Shown here: piece by piece, positions 44,302-53,483 of the stretch
Layout: each line of letters opens with the position of its first letter
Position numbering within the stretch: the stretch's first letter is position 1
Assembly (NCBI RefSeq): GCF_900496965.1
Contig: NZ_UFQB01000007.1
Location: 124,001-188,000 of the forward strand
Direction of reading: 5' to 3'
Length of the DNA: 64,000 nucleotides
Origin: Achromobacter agilis
GTDB lineage: Bacteria > Pseudomonadota > Gammaproteobacteria > Burkholderiales > Burkholderiaceae_B
The notes under the pieces: generated by a model
Seen by the model: only the letters and a program-made list of their open reading frames with translations
Database searches by the model: none
Told to the model about the DNA's origin: nothing
Translations under genes and position numbers: made by a program

Positions 44302-45519
44302 ATGTTGTCAATGTCGCGCGCAATGTCCGCCGCCGCCACCTGCGGCGCCATCCTGTTGGCGGGGTCAGGCGCGGCCCATGCGCAGATCTCGGACGACGTC
44401 ATACGGATCGGCTTCATCACCGACCTGTCCGGCGTGTATTCCGGCCCCGACGGCCCCGGCGGCGCGGAAGCCATAAAAATGGCGATAGAAGAGATGGGCG
44501 GCGCGATCGACGGCAAGAAGATCGAGCTGCTGGTCGCGGACCACCAGAACAAGGCCGACATCGCCTCGGCCAAGGCCAGGGAATGGTTCGACCAGAAAGG
44601 CCTGGACATGCTGATCGGGGGCACCAATTCCAGCACGGCGCTGGCCATGTCCAAGGTCGCCTCGGACAAGAAAAGGCCCATCATCGTGGTCGGCGCGGGC
44701 GCGCCGGCGCTAACGAATGAACAGTGCACGCCCTATACCCTGAACTACGCTTACGACACCGTCGCACAGGCGCGCGGCACCGGCGGCGCCGTGGTCAAGG
44801 CGGGGGGCAAGACCTGGTACTTCCTGACGGCGGACTACGCCTTCGGCACGGCGCTGCAGGCCGACACGACCACCGTGATCCAGGCCGGCGGCGGCACCGT
44901 CCTCGGCTCGGTCAAGCACCCGCTGTCGTCGAGCGATTTTTCCTCGTTCCTGCTGCAGGCGCAAAGCAGCAAGGCGGAGATCCTGGCCCTGGCTAACGCA
45001 GGCGCCGACGCCACTAACGCGATCAAGGCCGCCAATGAATTCGGCATCACCCAGACCATGAAGCTGGCCGGCATGATCATGTTCATCAACGACATCCACG
45101 CCATGGGGCTGGCCCCGACGCAGGGCATGTACCTGACGGACAGCTGGTACTGGAACGGTTCGGATGACGCCCGCGCCTGGAGCCGGGAGTTCTTCAAGCG
45201 GCGGCAGGCCATGCCCTCGTCCTTGCAGGCCGCCGATTACTCGGCCGCGCTGCAGTACCTGCGCGCGGTCAAGGCCACGGGCACGGACGACGCCGACAAA
45301 GTGCTCGCCCACCTGCGCGCGGGCAAGCTGAACGACATGTACATCAAGGACGGCGTGGTGCGGCCCGACGGCCGCGTCGTGCACGATATGTACCTGCTGC
45401 AGGTCAAGACGCCGGAACAGTCCAAGGAGCCCTGGGACTATTTCAACGTCGTGCAGACCATCGACGGCAACGAGGCCTTCACCAAGAAGTCCGAAAGCCG
45501 CTGCGCGCTGTGGAAATAA
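44302..45519 (+). CDS. ABC transporter substrate-binding protein, LivJ-like type I, 405 aa
   Basis: Periplasmic receptor of the branched-chain amino acid/amide family. Signal peptide ends near GAAHAQ. The first strand IRIGFITDLSGVYSGPDG and the second lobe LTADYAFGTALQADTT are typical, and the C-terminus ESRCALWK carries a Cys common in this subgroup. GGAG is just upstream of the ATG. No cognate permease or ATPase lies beside it. It probably delivers the substrate of the BKACE/SDR pair. Confidence 0.9.
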   Translation: MLSMSRAMSAAATCGAILLAGSGAAHAQISDDVIRIGFITDLSGVYSGPDGPGGAEAIKMAIEEMGGAIDGKKIELLVADHQNKADIASAKAREWFDQKGLDMLIGGTNSSTALAMSKVASDKKRPIIVVGAGAPALTNEQCTPYTLNYAYDTVAQARGTGGAVVKAGGKTWYFLTADYAFGTALQADTTTVIQAGGGTVLGSVKHPLSSSDFSSFLLQAQSSKAEILALANAGADATNAIKAANEFGITQTMKLAGMIMFINDIHAMGLAPTQGMYLTDSWYWNGSDDARAWSREFFKRRQAMPSSLQAADYSAALQYLRAVKATGTDDADKVLAHLRAGKLNDMYIKDGVVRPDGRVVHDMYLLQVKTPEQSKEPWDYFNVVQTIDGNEAFTKKSESRCALWK

Positions 45520-45574
45520 GCGGGGGCCGCGCAGCCGCGCGGACCCGTCCGACGCACATCTGAAAGAGAACCCA

Positions 45575-46489
45575 ATGGCAAAACGCAAAGTCATCGTGAC
45601 CATCGCCCCGACCGGCGGCATGGCATTCAAGAGCCAGAACCCGAACCTCCCCACGCAGCCCGGCGAAATCGCGGAAGACGTCTACCGCTGCTACAACGCC
45701 GGCGCCAGCGTGGTGGCGCTGCACGCGCGCCGGCCCGACGACCAGGCCACCTGCGACGCGTCGATCTACCGCGAGATGAACCGGCTCATCCGGGACCGCT
45801 GCGACATCGTGCTGAACAACTCCACCGGCGGCGGCGTGCACGGGGACATGGTCAAGGAGACCACGCCCGGCACCTGGGAAATCCTGTGGGAGGAACGGCT
45901 CAAGGGCATGGACGCGGGCGCCGAGATGTGCACGCTGGACGCCACCACGCTGAACCTGGCCTTCGGCGACCGCGAATACCTGATGAACACGCCCCTGAGC
46001 AAGGCGCGCGAACTGGCCGCCGGCATGAAAGCGCGCGGCATCAAGCCGGAGTGGGAGGTGTTCAGCCCCACGCACATCATCCAGGACGCCACCACGCTGA
46101 TCGATGAGGGCCTGGACGACGGGCCGCCCTTCATCAACCTGGTCATGAACGTCCACCGCAACTTCCAGAACGCCATGCCGTTTTCGCCGCGCCATTTGCA
46201 GATGATGGTGGACCTGCTGCCCGGGAACGCCGTCTTCTGCGTCAGCGGCATCGGCCCGTCGCAGCTGGAAGCGAACATCAGCGCGCTGCTGCTGGGCGGC
46301 CACGCCCGCGTCGGGCTGGAAGACAATCTGTACTACCGCCACGGCGAACTGGCCACCAATGTGCAACTGACCGAGCGCATCGTGCGCATCATCCGCGAAT
46401 TGGACATGGAACCGGCCACGCCCGCGGAAGCCAGGGAAATCATGGGCCTGCCCCGAACCGACGGCCCCCGGCCCGAATTCGCGGCATGA
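45575..46489 (+). CDS. Beta-keto acid cleavage enzyme (BKACE, DUF849), 304 aa
   Basis: TIM-barrel enzyme of the Kce family that condenses a beta-keto acid with acetyl-CoA and splits it into acetoacetate plus a CoA ester. Hallmarks are KVIVTIAPTGG, NNSTGGG, CTLDATTLN, the VFCVSGIG strand and the GLEDN metal Glu. The usual zinc motif HxH is altered: ASVVALHARRP keeps only the second His (H50), with A48 in the first place. The specific beta-keto acid is unknown. Stop overlaps an ATG of the SDR frame. Confidence 0.87.
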   Translation: MAKRKVIVTIAPTGGMAFKSQNPNLPTQPGEIAEDVYRCYNAGASVVALHARRPDDQATCDASIYREMNRLIRDRCDIVLNNSTGGGVHGDMVKETTPGTWEILWEERLKGMDAGAEMCTLDATTLNLAFGDREYLMNTPLSKARELAAGMKARGIKPEWEVFSPTHIIQDATTLIDEGLDDGPPFINLVMNVHRNFQNAMPFSPRHLQMMVDLLPGNAVFCVSGIGPSQLEANISALLLGGHARVGLEDNLYYRHGELATNVQLTERIVRIIRELDMEPATPAEAREIMGLPRTDGPRPEFAA

Positions 46490-46506
46490 CGGGGAAACGG
46501 AACGAT

Positions 46507-47283
46507 ATGAGCGAATCATTGACAGGCAAGCGCGTCCTCGTCACGGCGGGCGCGAACGGCATCGGGCTGGCGATCGCGCGCAAATTCCTGGAATCCGGCG
46601 CCGAGGTGCACGCCTGCGACGTGGACACGGAGGCCTGCCGCGCCGCCGAGGGCAGCCATCCCCGCCTGAGCGTGAGCGTGTGCGACGTCTCATCCGAGGA
46701 ACAGGTGCTGGCCCTGTTCGCCCAACTGTCCGAAAAATGGGGCGGGCTCGACGCGCTGATCAATAACGCCGGGGTGTCCGGCCCCACCAGCCGGCTCGAA
46801 GACACCACGCTGGATGCCTGGCGCAATACGCTGGACGTCAATCTGACCGGCACCTTCCTGTGCGCCCGGAGCGCCGTTCCCCTGCTGCGGGCGGCCGGCG
46901 GCGGCGCGATTATCAACATTTCCTCGGTGGCGGGCCGCCTGGGCTTCTCGCTGCGCACGCCCTATAGCGCCAGCAAGTTCGGGCTGGCCGGCCTGACGCA
47001 GACCTGGGCCATGGAACTGGGCCCGTCCAACATCCGCGTCAACTCCGTGCTGCCGGGCGTGGTGGCCGGCGAACGGGTCGAGCGCATCATCGCCGCCCGC
47101 GCCACCGCGGCCGGCGTCAGCAACGACGAGATGCGCGCGCAACTCGTGTCCGGCGTGTCGCTGCGCCGCATGACGAGCCCGGAAGACGTGGCCGCCCAGG
47201 TTGCGTTCCTGTGCTCGGACGAAGGCGGGATGATCAGCGGCCAGAGCATTTCCGTCTGCGGCAACGTGGAGCACCTGGGCTGA
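46507..47283 (+). CDS. Short-chain dehydrogenase/reductase, 258 aa
   Basis: Classical SDR: cofactor loop TAGANGIGLAIA, the NNAGVSG strand, catalytic Ser in INISSVAGRLG, and YSASK. Asp at the end of strand 2 (HACDVD) favours NAD(H). ATG 46507 gives the normal N-terminus; an ATG at 46486 overlaps the BKACE stop and would add seven residues. Likely oxidises a beta-hydroxy acid to the beta-keto acid cleaved by the neighbouring BKACE, as in carnitine catabolism; the substrate is unproven. Confidence 0.9.
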   Translation: MSESLTGKRVLVTAGANGIGLAIARKFLESGAEVHACDVDTEACRAAEGSHPRLSVSVCDVSSEEQVLALFAQLSEKWGGLDALINNAGVSGPTSRLEDTTLDAWRNTLDVNLTGTFLCARSAVPLLRAAGGGAIINISSVAGRLGFSLRTPYSASKFGLAGLTQTWAMELGPSNIRVNSVLPGVVAGERVERIIAARATAAGVSNDEMRAQLVSGVSLRRMTSPEDVAAQVAFLCSDEGGMISGQSISVCGNVEHLG

Positions 47284-47345
47284 TGCGCTGCCCGGCGGAT
47301 ACGCGCGCCCGCCTCTGCGGGTCGGCACACTAAGCGCCCAAACCT

Positions 47346-47359
47346 TTGAGTTGCATCAA
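47346..47359 (+). promoter_or_regulatory. FNR-like box upstream of the phosphoketolase-like gene
   Basis: TTGAG-TTGC-ATCAA matches the FNR/Anr consensus TTGAT-N4-ATCAA at nine of ten bases. A CATAAT hexamer (47403-47408) downstream would place the box centre near -61, a class I activation position. The intervening hairpin complicates this. Confidence 0.5.
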
Positions 47360-47390
47360 GGTTCTGGCGGAGCACGGCTCCGCCAGAACC
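47360..47390. terminator. Perfect 14-bp stem hairpin after the SDR gene
   Basis: GGTTCTGGCGGAGC and its exact complement are separated by a 3-base loop ACG. No T-tract follows on either strand. It may end the BKACE operon or be a structured leader/boundary element; it touches the FNR-like box. Confidence 0.5.
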
Positions 47391-47458
47391 GCCCCGTTGC
47401 GCCATAATCAAGCCATCGTCGCCCCTCATCCGCATCGCTCTTTCATGGGAACACCGCG

Positions 47459-49825
47459 ATGGAACTCCGCGATCGTTGGCTATCGGGCCACGGCCCTATC
47501 CAGCACCGTGCCGACACGGTCACCCGCGTGGACGCGCTGGTGGGCAGCCTTGCGGCCGCTGGCCGCATCCCCGGTCCGGACGATGCCTATGCCATGCTGG
47601 CCGCGGCGGACCGGCTGGGCTGCGCCGCCATGAACGTGGTGGCGCACATGACCTACGCCCGGCGCATCGACCCGGCCGGCGCCCCGCTGGCGGCCGAGGA
47701 CTTCAAACCCAATCCTGAGGGCCATACGGGTGGGTCGCTCAACATGGCGCCCGCCTTCGTGGGCTACCTGCTGGCCAATGCGCTGAGCGGGATAACCCGC
47801 GGCTGGCTGATGGGCCAGGGCCATTGCGTGGCCGCCATCGAAGCCGTCAACGCCTTGACCGGCGACGTCTCCGCGGCGCAGCGCGGACGCTACGATCGCA
47901 GCGAAGCCGGCCTGGCCCGCCTCATCAACGATTTCTACTCCTACGCCATCGACGCCCAGGGGCTGCCCGCCGTTCCGCTGGGCAGCCATGCCGGACCCAA
48001 TACGGCGGGCGCCGTCTCCGAGGGCGGCTATCTGGGCTTTGCCGGCCTGCAATACGTGCATATTCCCCTGCCCGGCGAGGGCCTGGTGGCCTTCCTGAGC
48101 GACGGCGCCTTTGAAGAGCAGCGCGGATCCGACTGGGCTACGCGCTGGTGGCGAGCGGAGGATTGCGGCCAGGCCGTTCCCGTCATGATCCTCAACGGCC
48201 GGCGCATCGAGCAGCGCACGCAGATCGTGCAGGAAGGCGGCGCGCATTGGCTGGCCGAAGACCTGCGGCACAACGGTTTCGATCCCCTCATCGTCGATGG
48301 CCGCGACCCCGCGGCCATCGCCTGGGCCATCCTCGAAGCCGAAGCGCGGCTGGCAGCCCGCCTGGCGGAAGCGGATTTCCAGTACCCCGCCCGGCTGCCC
48401 TACGTCATCGCCGAGACCGAAAAAGGTTTCGGCTTCCCCGGCGCGGGAACCAATGCCGCGCACAACCTGCCGCTAGGCGGAAATCCCCGCGTCGACCGCG
48501 CGGCGCGGGACGCTTTCAACGAAGGCGCGAGCCGTCTTTTCGTTTCCGGGCCCGAGCTGGATGCCGCCATCGCCGCCCTCTCCAACCACGATTCCCAAGG
48601 GCGCCCTCGCGAAAGCCGGCATCCCATGGCGCACCGCCATCCCGATGCTCCCGCGCTGCCCACGCCGGCCTGGGAAACCGTCGGCGGCCAGGGCAGCGCC
48701 ATGGCCGCGCTGGATCGCTGGTTCGTGGAACTGGCGCGGGCCAACCCCACCCTGCGCGTGCGCGTCGGCAACCCGGACGAACTGGCCAGCAACAAGATGG
48801 GCGGCACGCTGGCCCTGCTCAAGCATCGCGTCAATCGTCCGGAAGCCGAGGTGCCGGAGGGCCTGCACGGCTCCGTCATTACTGCGTTGAACGAAGAGGC
48901 CGTGGCCGCCGCTGCGCTTGCGAACAAGGCCGGCCTGAACCTCATCGTCAGCTATGAAGCCTTCGCTGTGAAGATGCTGGGCCTGCTGCGCCAGGAAATC
49001 ATCTTCGCCCGCCGCCAGAAAGAGCTCGGGCAATCGCCGGGATGGCTATCGGTCCCCCTGGTGGTGACATCCCATACCTGGGAGAACGCCAAGAACGAGC
49101 AATCGCACCAGGATCCCACTATAGGCGAAGCCCTGCTGGGCGAGATGTCCGATACCTCCCGCGTGCTCTTCCCCGTGGATGGCAATAGCGCCGCGGCGGC
49201 GTTGCGGGCCGTCTACGCGCGCCGCGCCCAGGTGGCCTGCATCGTCGTGTCCAAGCGCGACGGCGCGCATCGCTTCGACGTGCGGGCCGCCGAGTCCCTC
49301 GTGGAACGCGGCGCGGCGCATGTCGCGGGCGACCCGTCGGCCAGCGTGCTGCAATTCGTCGCCATAGGCGCCTACCAGCTCGAAGAGGCCCTGAAGGCGC
49401 GCGACCATCTGGCCGCTCGCGGACACGAATGCTGCGTATCCGTGGTGATCGAGCCCGGCCGCCTGCGCATTGCACGCGACGAGCTTGAATCCGGCTTCGT
49501 CCTTCCGGATGCCGACGTGCGCGCGCTCTTCCCGCCGGGGTTGCCGCGCGTACTGCTGTGCCATACCCGCCCCGAACCCATGCTGGGCATCCTGCGCCGG
49601 CTGGACGGCGGGCCGGCCCGCACCCGGGCGCTTGGCTACATCAGCCGGGGCGGCACGCTGGACGTGCCGGGCATGCTCTTCGCCAACCGCTGCACCTGGG
49701 CGCACGCGGTCGATGCCGCGGCCGCCGTGGCGGGCTGGCGCCGCCAGGACGTGCTGGACCCGCCCCGGCTACGCGCCATCGACGGCCACGGCAAGCCCGC
49801 CGACCTGCTCGCCCCCCTGTCCTGA
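47459..49825 (+). CDS. Diverged phosphoketolase-like TPP enzyme, 788 aa
   Basis: Phosphoketolase-family protein. The TPP-binding region fits: EGHTGGSLNMAPAFVGYLL, GQGHCVAAIEAVNALTG, SHAGPNTAGAVSEGGYLGF and LPGEGLVAFLSDGAFEEQRG. The classical N-terminal LGHWGTxPG signature is replaced by an unrelated stretch (CAAMNVVAHMTYARRID), so it is outside the standard Xfp group. Some relatives of this kind are annotated as xylulose-5-phosphate epimerases; the real reaction here is open. A metallo-hydrolase gene follows after 16 bases. Confidence 0.8.
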   Translation: MELRDRWLSGHGPIQHRADTVTRVDALVGSLAAAGRIPGPDDAYAMLAAADRLGCAAMNVVAHMTYARRIDPAGAPLAAEDFKPNPEGHTGGSLNMAPAFVGYLLANALSGITRGWLMGQGHCVAAIEAVNALTGDVSAAQRGRYDRSEAGLARLINDFYSYAIDAQGLPAVPLGSHAGPNTAGAVSEGGYLGFAGLQYVHIPLPGEGLVAFLSDGAFEEQRGSDWATRWWRAEDCGQAVPVMILNGRRIEQRTQIVQEGGAHWLAEDLRHNGFDPLIVDGRDPAAIAWAILEAEARLAARLAEADFQYPARLPYVIAETEKGFGFPGAGTNAAHNLPLGGNPRVDRAARDAFNEGASRLFVSGPELDAAIAALSNHDSQGRPRESRHPMAHRHPDAPALPTPAWETVGGQGSAMAALDRWFVELARANPTLRVRVGNPDELASNKMGGTLALLKHRVNRPEAEVPEGLHGSVITALNEEAVAAAALANKAGLNLIVSYEAFAVKMLGLLRQEIIFARRQKELGQSPGWLSVPLVVTSHTWENAKNEQSHQDPTIGEALLGEMSDTSRVLFPVDGNSAAAALRAVYARRAQVACIVVSKRDGAHRFDVRAAESLVERGAAHVAGDPSASVLQFVAIGAYQLEEALKARDHLAARGHECCVSVVIEPGRLRIARDELESGFVLPDADVRALFPPGLPRVLLCHTRPEPMLGILRRLDGGPARTRALGYISRGGTLDVPGMLFANRCTWAHAVDAAAAVAGWRRQDVLDPPRLRAIDGHGKPADLLAPLS

Positions 49826-49841
49826 CGCTCACGAGGAAACC

Positions 49842-51206
49842 ATGCTCTCACTGACCTGCCTTGGCGGCGCCGGCACCGTCACCGGATCCAAGCACCTGCT
49901 GAGCCACGGAGACACCCGCCTGCTGATCGACTGCGGGCTGTTCCAGGGCCTGAAGAACCTGCGCGAGCTCAACTGGCAGCGCCTGCCCGTCTCGCCCGCC
50001 GACATCGACGCGGTCGTGCTGACCCATGCCCATCTGGATCACTGCGGCTACCTGCCGCGGCTGGTGACAGACGGATTCAAGGGCAGCATCCATGCCACCT
50101 CCGCAACCCGCGACGTCGCGGAACTGATCCTGCTGGACAGCGCCAATTTGCAGGAGAAGGATGCCGAATTCGCCAACCGCAAGGGCTTCTCCAAGCATGC
50201 GCCGGCGCTGCCGCTCTACCGTGTTGTCGACGCCGAACGGGCGATGAGGCGCTTTGCGGACGTCCCCCTGCACCAGCCGGCCGCCTTGCCCGGCGGCGCG
50301 AAACTGACCCTGCGCCGCGCCGGGCACATTCTTGGCGCGGCCACCGCGCAGATCGACATGGGCGGAATGCGCGTGGTCTTCTCCGGCGACCTCGGCCGCT
50401 ACGGCGACCCGGTCATGCACGACCCCGAAGCCGTTCCGCGAGCCGATTACATCGTCATTGAGTCCACCTACGGCAACCGGCGCCACGACACCGCCGATCC
50501 CGTCGAAGCGCTGGGCGCGGTCATCGATCGCACCGTGCAGCGCGGCGGCACCGTGGTGATCCCCGCCTTCGCGGTGGGCCGGGCGCAGACCCTGATTTAC
50601 GCGCTGTGGAAGCTGCGCCAGGCCGGGCGGCTGCAGAACGTCCCTGTCTACCTCGACAGCCCGATGGCGACGAGCGCGACCGAGCTGCTGGAACGGCACG
50701 CCGGCGAGCACAAGCTGCCCGCGCGCGAGTACGAGGCCGCCTGCTCGGCCGTGACCTACGTGCGCGATGTCGAAGAATCCAAGGCCTTGTCGGCCAACCG
50801 CTATCCCAAGGTCATCATTTCGGCCAGCGGCATGGCGACTGGCGGCCGGGTGCTGCATCACATCGCCGCCTTCGGCGGCGACCACCGCAACACCCTGCTC
50901 TTCTCCGGCTTCCAGGCCGCCGGCACGCGCGGGCGCAAGCTGCTGAACGGCGCCGCCGAAACCCGGATCTACGGCCAGTGGATAAGCATCAACGCGGAAG
51001 TCACCGAATTGCCCATGCTGTCGGCGCACGCCGACAGCGATGAACTCATGCGCTGGCTGTCCGGCTTTCGCGAGGCGCCGCGCCGGGTCTTCATCGTCCA
51101 TGGCGAGCCGGAGGCCTCCGAGGCCCTGCGCGAGCGCATCCAGCGCGAACTTGGCTGGCATGCCACCGTGCCCTTGCAGGACCAGATGTATCCGCTCACG
51201 GACTAG
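49842..51206 (+). CDS. Metallo-beta-lactamase fold RNase/hydrolase with beta-CASP domain, 454 aa
   Basis: CPSF/RNase-type metallo-hydrolase. The zinc motif LTHAHLDHCGYLP begins near residue 62. GDLGRYGDP and STYGNRRH follow, the beta-CASP insert runs about 215-350 (DSPMATSATELLERH), and the C-terminal motifs are LSAHADSDEL and VHGEPEASEAL. GAGGAAA precedes the ATG. RNA is the usual substrate. Co-transcription with the phosphoketolase-like gene is likely and is a recurrent arrangement. Confidence 0.9.
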   Translation: MLSLTCLGGAGTVTGSKHLLSHGDTRLLIDCGLFQGLKNLRELNWQRLPVSPADIDAVVLTHAHLDHCGYLPRLVTDGFKGSIHATSATRDVAELILLDSANLQEKDAEFANRKGFSKHAPALPLYRVVDAERAMRRFADVPLHQPAALPGGAKLTLRRAGHILGAATAQIDMGGMRVVFSGDLGRYGDPVMHDPEAVPRADYIVIESTYGNRRHDTADPVEALGAVIDRTVQRGGTVVIPAFAVGRAQTLIYALWKLRQAGRLQNVPVYLDSPMATSATELLERHAGEHKLPAREYEAACSAVTYVRDVEESKALSANRYPKVIISASGMATGGRVLHHIAAFGGDHRNTLLFSGFQAAGTRGRKLLNGAAETRIYGQWISINAEVTELPMLSAHADSDELMRWLSGFREAPRRVFIVHGEPEASEALRERIQRELGWHATVPLQDQMYPLTD

Positions 51207-51208
51207 CC

Positions 51209-52432
51209 TCAGTTGGGCAGCAGCGTGACCGTCTGCGGGTTGTACTGGGCATAGGCGCCGCTGCTGCACCGCGCGTAAGGCTTCGCCTGCTCGGGCAGCC
51301 CGGTGGCGCGGACGGCGAGTTTCCCATCCCGGGAACGGATCTCTTTATAGCGTTCGGCTGCCACCTCGCCATCGGGCAGCAGATACAGGCGCACGCGCAC
51401 CAGGCCGGTATCGGGGTCGGCCTTGCTCGCCTGGCTGAAAGCGGGCACGGCCACCGTCGCCTCATGCCAGGCCTCGGGATCTTCCAGGGCCTGCCAGCGC
51501 AGGCGCACGGGCGGATCCAGATCGAGCAAGGCAGGACTGCCGCCCCCGGATTGATCGCACGGCCGAGGTCCGAGGCTGCGCGCGGCGTACTCACCCAGAT
51601 CCAGCGTCTGACCGTTGATTTCCACCCTGAAGATCGTCTGGGGCGTGTAATTCTCCAGGCCGAAGATCGCCAGCCCCGGGATGCGGGCCCGCGTCATCGC
51701 GTCCTCGGTCGTTGCGGCGAAACGCGCGATGCTCGGCGCCACCTCGACATGGTCGGCATAATGGAAATACTGGTACACAAGCAACGAGGCCTCGCCATAC
51801 GCATGCGCCGCCGCCAGCTTGCCCATTTCCGGTTGGGGCAGGCGCCGCAGCGGCACGGACGTGCCCGGCGCCCCATCCTGGCCGGGATACTCGTAAAGCC
51901 GGACGTCCTCCTTCAGCCGCGCGCCCGCGTAGGGGAATTTCCCTCCTCCCTCCGGGATCTCATGCTGATACCGAGAAAACCTGGCGAAGCGGCGGTTTTC
52001 GGCCGATCCGGGCTCCAGATAGCTCACTGCGTCCGACGATCTATAGCCGCCGCGTGTATCGAACCGGATCATGCCGCTGCTCAGATTGACGTGCGTCTCG
52101 GTGATCGCCGGGTGCGCCTCGCGGAAACGGTCGCGCCGGCTCTGCTGGACGGACTCGCTGACCGGCACGATCATCGCCGCCAGCAGCGTGGGCAGGAGCA
52201 GCAAGGCATGAGCCCGCCCGGGCATGCTTGCGCGGTCGCGCACCATGTATACGACCCATGTCAGCAGCAGCACGATGACCAGCGGCCCGCCGAACAGCAG
52301 CCCGTAGCTCAGCAGGGCCACCGCCCCCCAGCCCAGATAGGGGCTGGTCACGGCATACACGCTGAGAGCCGCCACCAGGCCCGCCAGCGCGAAGGAAACG
52401 ATGATACCGAACAGATAATTTCCGGTCTTCAA
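51209..52432 (-). CDS. Membrane protein of unknown function, about 407 aa
   Basis: Family not recognised. Three hydrophobic helices near the N-terminus (YLFGIIVSFALAGLVAALSV, the GLLFGGPLVIVLLLTWVVYM region and LLLLPTLLAAMIVPV) anchor a large, probably periplasmic domain of about 290 residues. That domain has mixed beta character and two C-terminal cysteines. No ATG fits: TTG 52432 with GAGG upstream was chosen; TTG 52438 is an alternative, and the frame runs to an ATG at 52594 through a non-protein-like stretch. It is convergent with the beta-CASP gene and ends two bases after it. Confidence 0.6.
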   Translation of the reverse strand: MKTGNYLFGIIVSFALAGLVAALSVYAVTSPYLGWGAVALLSYGLLFGGPLVIVLLLTWVVYMVRDRASMPGRAHALLLLPTLLAAMIVPVSESVQQSRRDRFREAHPAITETHVNLSSGMIRFDTRGGYRSSDAVSYLEPGSAENRRFARFSRYQHEIPEGGGKFPYAGARLKEDVRLYEYPGQDGAPGTSVPLRRLPQPEMGKLAAAHAYGEASLLVYQYFHYADHVEVAPSIARFAATTEDAMTRARIPGLAIFGLENYTPQTIFRVEINGQTLDLGEYAARSLGPRPCDQSGGGSPALLDLDPPVRLRWQALEDPEAWHEATVAVPAFSQASKADPDTGLVRVRLYLLPDGEVAAERYKEIRSRDGKLAVRATGLPEQAKPYARCSSGAYAQYNPQTVTLLPN

Positions 52433-52617
52433 TGTCAAAGGCCTCGTCGAATATCCAGGCAGTTCCGTTCGATTGCGCGGCCAATTTGCGGGGCGTACAC
52501 TGGATTTGCATGGAGATGGCGTTTTTCCACTGGCCGCCAGTGTATCGCTAGTGCCGAACCGGATTGCGCCGGCCTGCCGCTGTGCGGCGCGCACGCCGTG
52601 CTCCGCGGGAGTCGTCC

Positions 52618-52956
52618 ATGGACGGATATCAGCTCACCTTCTTTACCCAGCAAGAGCGCCGGCATGGCCATCAGCAGCTATGCCAATGGCTGCTGACGCT
52701 GGCCCAATCGATGCAGATCCGCGGCGCCACGCTGGTCAGCGCGCAGGAAGGGCTGGGCAGCCATCACCGCCTGCATTCCGCGCATTTCTTCGACCTGGCC
52801 GACCAACCGGTGGAAATAACCATGATTGTGTCCGCGGAGGAATGCGAGGCGCTGATGGAACGCCTGCGCAACGAGCCCGGCCTGCACCTCTTCTATGCGA
52901 AGAGCCGCGTGGAATTCGGCACGATAGGCGAGCCCGCCTCCACTATCGCGGCCTGA
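52618..52956 (+). CDS. DUF190 family PII-like protein, 112 aa
   Basis: Small ferredoxin-like fold protein. MDGYQLTFFTQQERRHGHQQ and RGATLVSAQEGLG, then VEITMIVSAEECEALMERLR match the DUF190 family. DUF190 genes often sit by fluoride channel gene crcB, but none is present here. Probably a trimeric ligand-binding protein with no proven function. Confidence 0.82.
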   Translation: MDGYQLTFFTQQERRHGHQQLCQWLLTLAQSMQIRGATLVSAQEGLGSHHRLHSAHFFDLADQPVEITMIVSAEECEALMERLRNEPGLHLFYAKSRVEFGTIGEPASTIAA

Positions 52957-53002
52957 ACCGGCGTTCCGCCGGCGCGGGCGCCGGCGGGCGCGCGGCTGGC
53001 CG

Positions 53003-53428
53003 TCAGGCCGGACGGTCGCCGATCCAGGCCGAAAAGCGCAGCAGGTATCCGTCCGGGTCCTGCACCAGGAATTGGCGCACGCCGACCTCGACCGCATTGC
53101 TGCGATACCAGCGCTCTTGCGGCTCGCGGTACAACGCCCATCCGGCAGCCGCCAGGCGCTCCAGCAACGGCTCTATGGCCTGCACTTTGACCTCGAAGTT
53201 GATGCCCCGGCCCCGCGGCGCGTCGAGAGGGGCCGTGATCCAGTTCTCGCCGCCGCGCACCTCTTCCAGCATGAATTGCGCGCCGTCCAGATCCAGGTAG
53301 ACGAAACCCTCGTCCTCCCGCCGATAGGCGATCTCGAAGCCGCACAGATCCATCCAGAAGGCCAGGCTGCGCGACAGGTCGCTTACCAGCAGTTCAGGCA
53401 CCATGCGGGCACGGCGAAGCTCAGTCAT
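53003..53428 (-). CDS. VOC superfamily protein (bleomycin-resistance/glyoxalase-like), 141 aa
   Basis: One vicinal oxygen chelate domain with two beta-alpha-beta-beta-beta repeats: MVPELLVSDLSRSLAFWMDL, then FVYLDLDGAQFMLEE and VGVRQFLVQDPDGYLLRFSA. Length and the C-terminal QDPDGYLLRF pattern match bleomycin resistance-like proteins. ATG 53428 was preferred to the long upstream frame. It stands alone, 55 bases past the end of the citryl-CoA lyase-like gene and in the same direction. Confidence 0.85.
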   Translation of the reverse strand: MTELRRARMVPELLVSDLSRSLAFWMDLCGFEIAYRREDEGFVYLDLDGAQFMLEEVRGGENWITAPLDAPRGRGINFEVKVQAIEPLLERLAAAGWALYREPQERWYRSNAVEVGVRQFLVQDPDGYLLRFSAWIGDRPA

Positions 53429-53483
53429 CGGGCTCTCCAGGTTTTCAGAACCCGCATGATGCCAGAACCTGCCCGCGCAGCCG

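Noticed and set aside
49470-51206. Longer 578-codon form of the beta-CASP hydrolase
   Set aside because: The extra N-terminus overlaps the phosphoketolase-like gene; ATG 49842 has a good ribosome site and starts the fold.
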